Shown piece after piece: positions 10,901 through 17,342 of a DNA stretch of 64,000 bases; position 1 is the stretch's first letter; each line of letters starts with the position of its first letter. The stretch is from Limnothrix sp. FACHB-406. Lineage in GTDB: Bacteria > Cyanobacteriota > Cyanobacteriia > CACIAM-69d. The stretch spans positions 31,297 to 95,296 of the forward strand of contig NZ_JACJSP010000018.1 in the NCBI RefSeq assembly GCF_014698235.1, written 5' to 3'. The notes beneath the pieces were generated by a model, which was not told where the DNA came from, searched no databases, and saw nothing but the letters and a program-made list of their open reading frames with translations. A program made the translations under genes and the position numbers.

Positions 10901-13900
10901 CGCAGGTTGCGAGCGCTGGGGGCAGGGGGCGTTGGCATCGTAATCACCACTTTGCCGATGCTTTGCCGACTTTCCAGGTAAGCGAGGGCCGATCGCACCT
11001 CCGCTAGCGAAAAGGTGCGATCGACCATGCCTTCGCCGGCCCCTTGGGCCAAGGCCTGGGCCATTGCCTCCAGCGCCAGGGGCACTTCGGGCGATCGGCG
11101 CAGGAACCACCGCCGCAAATCCAAGCTCAAAACCGATTGGTTATCCACCAACGTGGACAGATCCAGGGCGGCCGACGTTTTCCAGGCCGTCATGGCCAGT
11201 TCCACATAGCGCCCACCGGGGGCCAAACACCGCAAGCCCTTGGGAATTGCATCCCCCGCCAGGGTGTTAATCACCACATCCACCCCGCGCCCCTCGCTCA
11301 GGCGCATCACTTCCGTCTGAAAGTCCAGGTCTCGATAGGCAATGACGTGATGCACCCCGATTTGGCGCAAATAGTCCAGCTTATGGGCACTGCCAGCGGT
11401 GGCAAACACTTCCGCCCCGATCGCCAAGGCCATACGCACCGCATGAAGACCCGTGGCCCCCGCCGCCGTTTGGATCAAAATGCGCTCTCCCGGTTGCAGC
11501 CGGGCCCGCTCAATGGCTTGGTGGGCCGTCAGCCAAGTGACGGGGAAGGCCGCGGCGGTTTCGTGGCTGACGGTGGCGGGTTTGCGCACCGCCAGCACCG
11601 CATCGGCGTTCACAATTTCCGCCAGACCGCCCAAGGATTCCCCCAGCAGCGCCATCACCTGGTCGCCCACTTGGAAGTTTTGGACATTGGCCCCCAGGGC
11701 AATGATTTCCCCCGACACCTCAAACCCCGGAGTCATGGGATAGGACGGCATGGTGGGATAGAGACCTTTGATGCAAAGCAGGTCGCCAAAGTTGAGGGCG
11801 GCGGCGCGCACGGCAATTTGCACCTGATCCGCCGCCGGAGGAGTGATGGGCTGCGATCGCCACTGCACTTGGGCCACGGAGCCGGGTTGCGTTAACCAAA
11901 CGGCTCTGGGGAAGGTCAGGGATGAGAAGTCAACTTCGGGAATGGCTGCTGCGGTCGATCGGGCGGCTCGGGGCCGATCGGGAGTCGGGCTGGGGACGCT
12001 GACCGGCGGGCTGTTGTCGGGGATGGGTGGGGCGATCGGGGAACCAGCGGCCGGGCGAGTTTCTGGATTGGGCTGAGTGAAATTAGGCTGAGTGAAATTA
12101 GGCTGACTGGCAACCGGATCAGCCGTTGGCGCAACAGCCATTGGCAGCAACGCCGGCAGCAACGTTTGCAAGTGCTGGGCCAAGCTGCGCACCGTGGGAT
12201 AGTCAAACAGCACGGTGGTGCGCAACTCTAACCCAAAGGCTTGATTGACCGATCGAATCAGATCCACAGCACTGATCGAGTCCAGTCCATAGTCTGCAAA
12301 TCGCCCCTCCGCTTCAATTTCCTCGGGGGCAATTTCCAAACAATCCGCCACCAAGCCCCGCACCTGAGTTTCCAACCCATCCAAGCTGGGGGGAGCAGGG
12401 GCCGCAGGGGAAACCGAAGCAACGGGGGCAGCGAGGAGATTGGGGGTTGCCAAGTTTGGTGGCGCAACGGCGGCGGGAACCGACTCCAACGGAGCCTGCA
12501 AGTTGGGCAGGGTTTGCAAGTGCTGGGCCAAGCTGCGGGCCGTGGGATAGTCAAACAGCACGGTGGTGCGCAGCTCTAACCCAAAGGCTTGATTGACCGA
12601 TCGAATCAGATCCACAGCGCTGATCGAGTCCAAGCCATAGTCCGCAAACCGCCCCTCCGCCTCAATTTCCTCAGGGGCAACTTCCAAACAATCCGCCACC
12701 AAGCCGCGAATTTGGACTTCCAAAGCACTGATGTTGACCGTGGGTTGGGTGACAGGATTGGCGGTGGATGGTGCGATCGAGGAACTCAAGGCGCTAGCAA
12801 TCTCCGGGCGATCGGGAGCTGGGGGTGCTCCCATGGTGACGATCGGGTCTGACTCGCTGGCCTCAGGCGATCGGGCAACACAACCGAGCCGATCGCAAAG
12901 GGCATCAGTGCCTCGAAAGATGGCCACTTGGGTCGCATCGCTGGCCAGAAGTTGTTCAAAGGCGGCCAGTCCTTCTTCCGTGCCAATGGCCCCAATCCCT
13001 AGCCGCTGAAGCCGCTTGCGATACATGGGCGCAGTGACCCGGCCGCTTTCGCCCCAATAGCCCCAGTTACAGACCACCCAGTGAACCGCCGGGCGTTGCC
13101 GCTGCATCTGGGTCATGTAGGCATCTTGGTAGGCACAGCCGGCCACGTAATTCCCCTGGCCCGCATTGCCAAGGAAGGAATTCAAGGACGAAAAACAGGC
13201 GAAAAAGTCCAGCCGATCGAGAACCGTGGCCTGGGCCAAGGCCCGGATGCCCGCGGATTTGACCCCAAAAGCCACCTGAAAGTCGGTCTCGCTCATTTGT
13301 GCCAACAGGCCATCCCGCAACACCAGGGCGGAATGAATCACGCCATGGATTGCGCCATAGCGCGATCGCAAGGTGGCAAACAGGAACTCGATCGCGGCCG
13401 CATCCGTAATATCCACCGCCTCATAGGTGGCCGTGGCTCCGGCGGTGGTCAGGGCTTGCAGGAGTTCTTGAATCGCTGCATCCAGCGGCCGCCGCCCCAA
13501 CAACACCAGCCGCAGTCCCGGGATCTTGGCGGCCCATCGCTGGGCCAGGGCCGCTCCAATCCCCCCTGCGCCACCCGCAATCACGTAAACCCCGCCGGGT
13601 CTGAGGGGCAAGGGCGATGGGGTTGCAGACGTGGGAGGGGCTGGGATAGCAACCAGGTCGCGTCGATAGAGACCGCTCGATCGCAGCGCCAGCTCACAAC
13701 GCTGGGAAGCCGCCGACAGATTAATCGCCAAAGCTGCCAGCAGGGAGGACGCTTGGCCGTTAGCCAGCCACGTCTCATCCACATCCACACGACCCACCTG
13801 CCAATGGGGAGACTCCGCCGCCAAACTGTGCAGCAAGGCGACGATCGCCGCCGCATCCGGTTGCGGGGTTTCGGTGGGTTCCACCGCCGCCGCCCCTGTT

Positions 13901-16095
13901 GTAATCACCCGTAGCGCTAAGGGCGTTGGGGAGGGGAATCGCTCCTGAAGCGTTTTCAGGAACCGCCATAGCAAGATTGGCCCTTCCTCCCCGATCGCGG
14001 GCCAATACCAAACCGTGGTGATGGTCGGGGCGGAATCGGAGCGATCGGGCCATTGCTCCAGTACCTGTCCCCGGTGGGCCAGGCTCACCGCCTCGCGAAT
14101 CACCGCCGGAACCGGCCCCTGAGCGGAGCAAAGCAACCCCCAGCCCGTTTCCTCCAAGACCGTTCCGCTGGCAAGGTTCGGGACGGGGCAAGGTCGCCAT
14201 TGGGGCTGGAACCATCGCAACGGCTCTGGGTCGATCGGCTCTGAGGGGGGTTCCCGATCGGGCGGGGCGGAATGGGGTGCAGCCGGTTGCTGCCCTTGCG
14301 CGGGTTGCCATTGGGCCATTTGCAACCGCCCCCCTTGAATTAGAAACACTTGATTGCCGTGGCGATCCAAGCCCATCAAATCAAATTGCCCACCGCGCGA
14401 TCGGCGATGGGTACAGCGAACCCCAATCCGCCGCACATCCACCAGCGAGCCATCTAGCCAGCAGGCATCGATGCCGTAGGGCACTAATAACGGCTCCAAG
14501 GGCGGCTCTGGTTTCGGTTCCCGTTGGGGAGCATGGGAATTCAAGGAACCGGTCGGCTGGGGTAATGCACCCACTGGGTTAGCCCCATTCGCCAGCAACG
14601 TGGCCGCCACCTGAAACGCCGCATCCACGATCGCCCAGTCTTCGCCCCCCGTTTCCCGAACCTCTCCCCAAGCCCAGTCCTGCAAAACCGTCACTTGGGT
14701 TAGGCATTGGCAACTGAAGCCATAGTCCAACCCTCGACCCAAGAAAAATTGCCGCAGGGCGATCGCGTCGTAAACCGTTGCCGCCGCCATGGTCTGGGCG
14801 GTTAACTCCGGTGCTTGCTCCCACAGGGCTGGGGCTGACTTGGCCGGCCCGCCATGGGTGGCCCGACAAAACACCTGGCCCGCCGAGTCCACAATCTGGA
14901 AAATTTCCCCTTCGGCCCCTTGGCCGCCGGTTTGCAACATCACGGTTAACGGGTCGCGATCGACCACCGCCGGGGCCAAAAACCGCACATCACGCCACTG
15001 TGATCGAGATGGGGCAGGCGCTCCGGCAGCCCCAGCCGCCCCAGCCGCCAACAGCATCGTTAAGAAATAGCCCCCCGGAACCACCCCGAGCGATCGCACC
15101 CGATGATCTCGCAGCATCGGATCCGCAGAGGTGAAGGTGACCGGCCGAGACCAGCCAGCCCCCAGCGAGTCAGATGGGCGATCGAGGCCAGGCCCCACCG
15201 CCGCCGGCCCCGATCGGCCCAGGAAATCAGCCCCATTCTGCACCCAAGACACAGCACACCCCCCCAGCGATGCCACCAATTGACCATCAGCCGACAACAA
15301 CAGCAGATCGAAGCGGTCTTGCGACCAGGGCAACGGTATTGCCGCATAGTCGATCGCCACCCCCGGCCGCCAAACCCGACAGGAAGCCACCTCCGACACC
15401 AGCGGAATCCCCCGCCGCCCCATCGCCGCCTCGCCCAGCGGCATCAGCAGCGCCGCCGTGAGCCAAGCCGGATGCAGCAGAAAACTGTGACCATATCCCG
15501 CAGCCAGTGAGCTAAGTTGCCACCGGGTCACAAGCCATTCTTCAGTTCGCCACAAAGCACCTTGACCTTGATAAAACTCGCCTAACTGCAAGCCCAATTC
15601 TTGCAATTCTGCGATCCGATGTGGCCAAACATCACTAGGCTTATGACTGTCTAAATCACGCAGCAAAGATTGGGGCAGAGGCGATCGAGCGGCCCCCTCC
15701 ATTGCTAGCTTTTTTGTTTCAAGCTGGCAATGCAAACAAATTTGCCAGTGGCCTTGGTCTTCCGAACCTTGAGCCGCTTCAGCGCTGGCCACCGTAATTC
15801 GAGTTTTGGTAATTCGCGCCTCCGATTCCATGGGCTGAAATACCACTCGTAAATGATGCTTCTGAGACCCCCTGAAAATGATTGGACGAATATAGTGCAA
15901 ATGATTAATGACTAATTCTGTTTGATCCTCGTTTAGTTTTGCATCGCGACTCAGTGCAATCCGCAGGATCAGATCTAGTAAGCAACTAAACGGCAGCGTT
16001 GGCTGCTCAAAAACACAATAGTCACGAATAACAGGGTCTTGGAGCTGAACATCAACTTGATAACTTTGTTCAGCACTTTGATTAAGGTCATTCAT
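1924..16095 (-). CDS. Trans-AT polyketide synthase B (DH0-DH-KR-ACP-ACP-ER-KS-ACP-KS-KR-ACP-KS-DH)
   Basis: A 4,723-residue multienzyme with no AT domain. Domains by residue: double-hotdog DH-like 10-285 lacking catalytic residues (Tyr replaces His, Thr replaces Asp); DH about 310-590 (His331, Asp491); KR about 640-1060 (GGAGGIG near 840); ACP1 (Ser1157) and ACP2 (Ser1273), nearly identical; ER of the MDR family about 1385-1720; KS1 about 1750-2175 (Cys1923); ACP3 (Ser2441); KS2 about 2570-3000 (Cys2745); KR about 3200-3600; ACP4 (Ser3694); KS3 about 3765-4190 (Cys3939); DH about 4400-4690 (HxxxG His4416, Asp4578); then a charged helical tail likely used for docking. KS2 and KS3 carry the NHGG/THGG...YTVPNP motif common in trans-AT KS domains; KS1 has the NQDG...TAPN form instead. 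It starts without a KS, so its first module probably uses the C-terminal KS of PKS A. The ATG at 16095 has only a weak ribosome-binding site. Confidence 0.93.
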   Translation of the reverse strand: MNDLNQSAEQSYQVDVQLQDPVIRDYCVFEQPTLPFSCLLDLILRIALSRDAKLNEDQTELVINHLHYIRPIIFRGSQKHHLRVVFQPMESEARITKTRITVASAEAAQGSEDQGHWQICLHCQLETKKLAMEGAARSPLPQSLLRDLDSHKPSDVWPHRIAELQELGLQLGEFYQGQGALWRTEEWLVTRWQLSSLAAGYGHSFLLHPAWLTAALLMPLGEAAMGRRGIPLVSEVASCRVWRPGVAIDYAAIPLPWSQDRFDLLLLSADGQLVASLGGCAVSWVQNGADFLGRSGPAAVGPGLDRPSDSLGAGWSRPVTFTSADPMLRDHRVRSLGVVPGGYFLTMLLAAGAAGAAGAPAPSRSQWRDVRFLAPAVVDRDPLTVMLQTGGQGAEGEIFQIVDSAGQVFCRATHGGPAKSAPALWEQAPELTAQTMAAATVYDAIALRQFFLGRGLDYGFSCQCLTQVTVLQDWAWGEVRETGGEDWAIVDAAFQVAATLLANGANPVGALPQPTGSLNSHAPQREPKPEPPLEPLLVPYGIDACWLDGSLVDVRRIGVRCTHRRSRGGQFDLMGLDRHGNQVFLIQGGRLQMAQWQPAQGQQPAAPHSAPPDREPPSEPIDPEPLRWFQPQWRPCPVPNLASGTVLEETGWGLLCSAQGPVPAVIREAVSLAHRGQVLEQWPDRSDSAPTITTVWYWPAIGEEGPILLWRFLKTLQERFPSPTPLALRVITTGAAAVEPTETPQPDAAAIVALLHSLAAESPHWQVGRVDVDETWLANGQASSLLAALAINLSAASQRCELALRSSGLYRRDLVAIPAPPTSATPSPLPLRPGGVYVIAGGAGGIGAALAQRWAAKIPGLRLVLLGRRPLDAAIQELLQALTTAGATATYEAVDITDAAAIEFLFATLRSRYGAIHGVIHSALVLRDGLLAQMSETDFQVAFGVKSAGIRALAQATVLDRLDFFACFSSLNSFLGNAGQGNYVAGCAYQDAYMTQMQRQRPAVHWVVCNWGYWGESGRVTAPMYRKRLQRLGIGAIGTEEGLAAFEQLLASDATQVAIFRGTDALCDRLGCVARSPEASESDPIVTMGAPPAPDRPEIASALSSSIAPSTANPVTQPTVNISALEVQIRGLVADCLEVAPEEIEAEGRFADYGLDSISAVDLIRSVNQAFGLELRTTVLFDYPTARSLAQHLQTLPNLQAPLESVPAAVAPPNLATPNLLAAPVASVSPAAPAPPSLDGLETQVRGLVADCLEIAPEEIEAEGRFADYGLDSISAVDLIRSVNQAFGLELRTTVLFDYPTVRSLAQHLQTLLPALLPMAVAPTADPVASQPNFTQPNFTQPNPETRPAAGSPIAPPIPDNSPPVSVPSPTPDRPRAARSTAAAIPEVDFSSLTFPRAVWLTQPGSVAQVQWRSQPITPPAADQVQIAVRAAALNFGDLLCIKGLYPTMPSYPMTPGFEVSGEIIALGANVQNFQVGDQVMALLGESLGGLAEIVNADAVLAVRKPATVSHETAAAFPVTWLTAHQAIERARLQPGERILIQTAAGATGLHAVRMALAIGAEVFATAGSAHKLDYLRQIGVHHVIAYRDLDFQTEVMRLSEGRGVDVVINTLAGDAIPKGLRCLAPGGRYVELAMTAWKTSAALDLSTLVDNQSVLSLDLRRWFLRRSPEVPLALEAMAQALAQGAGEGMVDRTFSLAEVRSALAYLESRQSIGKVVITMPTPPAPSARNLRRGSDSAALEGVMEGADLAMPEPIAIVGMSGRFPDAPTLNDFWQNLQRGVGSCGPVPPDRWDPEALATQTGDPDYHHYCRVGAFLDRVHDWDPLFFRITGAEAQLMSPEQRLFLTEAWQALEDAGIPDRQLNGSDCGIFVAAGTGDYDRWLEQGGVNPDGHVLIGNNVAILGARLAYFLNLQGPCLTVNTACSSSLVAIDLACQSLRSGRCQTAIAGGTFLMHTPQIHLLCGKAGMVSPSGQLRAFAAGADGFVPGEGIAVVVLKRLRDALAEGDRIHGVIRSISVNQDGLSNGITAPNSQSQSALLRRVYAEADIDPATITYVEAHGTGTALGDSIEFEAITRAFRDKTAANEFCALGFGKTNIGHTIYTAGLASLLKVLLAFKHQQIPPSANFETPNPDIRWADSPFYVNRELLPWQPPAGMPRRAAVSSFGFSGTNCHLVLDEPPAVAPARLNPAGHAPIAELFVVSAKSEAALQRRCQDLADFLTANPQLSLRRLAANLATRRSHFRYRVAWVADQPATLQAYLLAQAAAPCPGVEPSAAPIAAAGLLAGAAIATGAGRWQVLESLGELYRAGHDLDWERLYSKAVAYPLDLPAYPWLPVRCSPQFAQTSSLPVVSGAEDGASDRSPDRPVDPPVDPPVDPAAHQSVDPPIDSPAAHQSPDLPSPEQDTAYIAALAQVRQLLATTLAIPPDLLTRFEPWNRFGLDSLLIKKLNTRLSQTFGPVPPSLFFERRNLHELTLFLQQTYPEHFAKSLAGPELPDLTGSSELPKNQEPPNPPQATQDIGMQTNGAHEVNGIQANGIHETNGIHANGTHANGTHAQPIAPTGTNPQAEPRSLEIAVIGMAGRYPGAPTLQDFWQQLAAGQEALQEVPPDRWNHDLIYDPDPHNPTTSYTRWGSFLDQVDRFDALFFGISPKEAEAMDPQERLFLEVCWHALEDAAYAPSRLMDRQGQGPKGGVFAGVIWGSYQLLAAEAWAQGRVVSVGPSHWGVANRVSHVLNWHGPSLTVDTACSSSLVAVHLACEAIRRGECDLALAGGVNLYLHPSKFVTMSQLQFASRDGRCRSFGAGGDGYGAGEGVGAVVLKPLAQARADGDRIYGIIQGSSVTHGGRTHGYTVPNPLAQSAAIAQALDQSGFAPETVSYIEAHGTGTELGDPVEMAALSRVLGGNRPTPCAIGSVKSNIGHSESAAGVAGLIKVLLQMQHGQLVPSLHADPPNPAIAFAEMGFRVQRQLAPWVPVAGLRRAGVSSFGAGGVNAHLLLESVTDAQGQPSGPAPTDQTAQVLIPLSAANPDRLRVLVADLEADLAAHPDRPLGSIAATLQRGREPLGTRLAVVTQSVDQLRQSLRSWLAGQPDQWTFSGQLPSQRIQAPPALMHDCCSVTQALLEQGDWLAVAPRWVAGNEVSWPAVGEIISLPGYPFAPERHWLSAGEPMRRPQRPELPVVEGVVLAQRVWRNDVDALGGAGRGAIVPPEPMTLVLSCPEGQAAAWAETLRHRYPAATVIQNPAPSQTLPPGPLQGWYVGIGDEIESLLGLLRFSQTFSQGLVDDRPLTLVAIAPNPTAAMQAAFLRTLVAEYPHWAAVSLAIGELPTELTLAWPPEVPLPHPGQARELALHNGHWQECRLVEIALDPSAPSDSRSPGPGWRNGGVYLITGGFGGLGQLLARYLAREFQARLILLGRQRLDRERVRFIQEIQSLGGEAIYLSADLTCSESLDEALRRARQRFGPLQGVIHGAGVLADQAVALKDEASFRQVLAPKVTGTRRLAAATATDPLDFFLLFSSLVSVLGNPGQGDYAAANAFLNEFAAQDPRRWVIGLPLWQDGGMQIPAEHLHHLRQTVGLAPMPTEAGLALLTAWLAAGPAALVAAWGDRALLRRFLGLESQPESPSALQSTARSGLVSNPQPTQTPNHAPNHGWGSHPAAAAAQESLQTELRTLFGRELKIAPERLDPEAGLDIYGLDSVAVRRLTAQLETRFGPLPKTLLFHHRTLRSLAEHLQARSPQPAIAPVAASANPDPLPLAAAPVDREATPEPIAIIGCHGRFPGAETLDHLWTLLVQGGEAITDVPPDRWDHSLFYDPQPGQLGKTYARWGGFLDQVDQFDPLFFGITPKDAELMDPQERLFLESAWLALENAGYRPDTLDSDDPDRPHATGVFAGVTWGSYHLLALDAWRAGLPSFPNSSFWSVANRVSYTLNLQGPSMPVDTACSASLSAIHLACESLRRGECQLAIAGGVNLYLHPVKYVQMAHLRFASTDGKCRSFGAGGDGYVPGEGVGTVILKPLAAALRDRDPIQAVIRGSAMNHGGKTNGYTVPNPQAQAQVVRLALERAQLDAHHLSYLEAHGTGTALGDPIEMDGLQLTFARDAQVQPGHCAIGSIKSNIGHLESAAGIAGLCKILLQLKHRQLVPSLHSDRPNPAIDFAHSPFRLQRTRSPWAGPSPLRAGLSSFGAGGSNAHLIVEEAPATVRSGSESPRSAPAELIILSARTPQLLRITAQNLANFLQNHPTINLADVAFTLQVGRRPAAQRLAIVVDSIAQLQRALTAYGQGQTQDDGTTNRWLGEVQPGQPVPPPLTAVDLADQSALSALAQHWIQGGSVDWTALPRPVSPVRLALPGSPFDRRRCWIPLPEPVAPSLAPEELAPERLAPESPPVLSDMTNGEQAPAPDRPWSVSQTIDSHNPIAQEHQVSGRPTLPGSALLDLVAETIRQGDGAAAWGTVGGFAEVTWMRRAEVPDQGLTLRVALTASADRIRFTVENAQGIAYASGQALRAIERPPALPAEFADLLGAKGQPLSIQEFYKIFDQTGVAYGPNFRGVQQVEWLPGGTRAQLAIPPLTVPVFSPMGQRLDMVWQTVQAELQRQSDHHQLWLPFMVESVQWFGPWPAAGTVLVRSSPLGSASATAADEQALRRFHLALLDPQGQLVAIIRNFCVKAVKASSAVPPVQAVVPSALPPPSLERELLTVLAELAQGEQSLEETDRQLATLLSRAVKVEP
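12164..12727 (-). repeat. Tandem near-identical ACP-coding repeats (348-bp period)
   Basis: Two copies, about 12164-12379 and 12512-12727, differ at only scattered bases over some 216 bp and encode ACP2 and ACP1 of PKS B. The protein core around the phosphopantetheine serine is almost identical (GLDSISAVDLIRSVNQAFGL in both). The near identity at synonymous sites points to recent duplication or gene conversion. Confidence 0.9.
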
Positions 16096-17342
16096 TGGTC
16101 ATGAAGGATTTTGAATCTCAATCTTTCAGGAATATTGACCAGGCTCAAGATCTTTATAGAAGCTCTGACATCGACTGGTTTTAACAATCGGGTCACAATT
16201 GATCGGCAATTGTGCAAATAGCGAAAATTGTGCCAATTCGGGATCAATTCGCTAGTCAAAGTTAGGTTAAAACAAGTTCATTCTTCCGAAAGCAGAGCTT
16301 GAAAGCACAGAAAATGCCTGAAAATGATGAAAAACTATGAATTCTTGAGAAAAAGAACAAACCAATTAAGGCTTGATCGGCATTAGCTTTTGATAGATAA
16401 GCAAAAGCAATTTTGATTCTTTGGGTAAAATTTTTGAATTTGGTTCAGCGTTATACAGTTTTTCGGCAGCAAACTTTTCTGGATCAAGGTTAATTGTCCT
16501 TGATTAGTCATTAGTAGTGAATACCAAATTGGTTCACCTGAGAACCAAAAGGCATTTTCCACAAGACATTAAGACGTTCTATAACCGAAGTTTTCGATGA
16601 GGAACCTATCGGACGAAATTTCGGTGAAAGCTTGGTGGCACTTCAAACGTTAACCTGTGGTTACCCCCTTTGTCGAGTATATCATCAGCCCCTAATTCCG
16701 ATGATCGGGTTGCCAAGGAAATCCTGGCAACAAAATATCCAATAATAAAATTATGTTTATGGATCGGTTTATGGAGATGATACTCCTTGGCTGATCATGC
16801 GGAAGTCAAGGACAAAACCTAAGCATTGCTCGCTTTACAGGATTCCGGCATCTCTAAAACTTAGTTTTGTTTACGGTTCTTAACTTGAATTTTTCAAGAG
16901 CAACTCTCATGAAATAGCAAGTATTGAAAGTTACACAGGATGAGTCTCAAATATTTTCGTTGGGCATTGGGGTTCCTTGATTTGTTAATTTCAATACAAT
17001 CACCTTCAGAATCTGGATGACTCCAAGATTGCAAGGAGGTTCAAGGGAGGCTCACCGGATTTCTTTGGGCCTAATTTTGCGATCGTCAAGGACTTTTAAA
17101 GGAGGAAAAACTAGAGGGCTATTTGTGATCCTGTTTGAATTGAGACGGTTGGAGGGTCTGAATAGCCATCGTCCAAGCCGCAACTTGAATAGCTGCGGCC
17201 TGGCGGGCAGTCTGATCGGCATGGTCTGATCGGCACGGCCGGAGATGCGGGTTCGTTGCTGGCAAATGCTGGCCGCCTGGCGATTTGCGGTTAAACATCG
17301 CCCCACGATCGAACCAAGGCCGCTGGCTGCTGTCCCGATCGC
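16096..17342. other. AT-rich 1.25-kb spacer between PKS A and PKS B
   Basis: No convincing gene. The right third (about 17000-17342) is GC-richer than the rest and lies just downstream of the PKS A stop, perhaps decayed coding sequence. The part at 16100-17000 is AT-rich and probably holds a promoter for PKS B. A small dyad, TAACC-tgt-GGTTA, sits near 16650. I see no clear terminator with a T-run. Confidence 0.6.

Noticed and set aside
17017..17306. Small frames in the PKS A-B spacer
   Set aside because: They overlap one another on both strands and show no ribosome-binding site or conserved motif.
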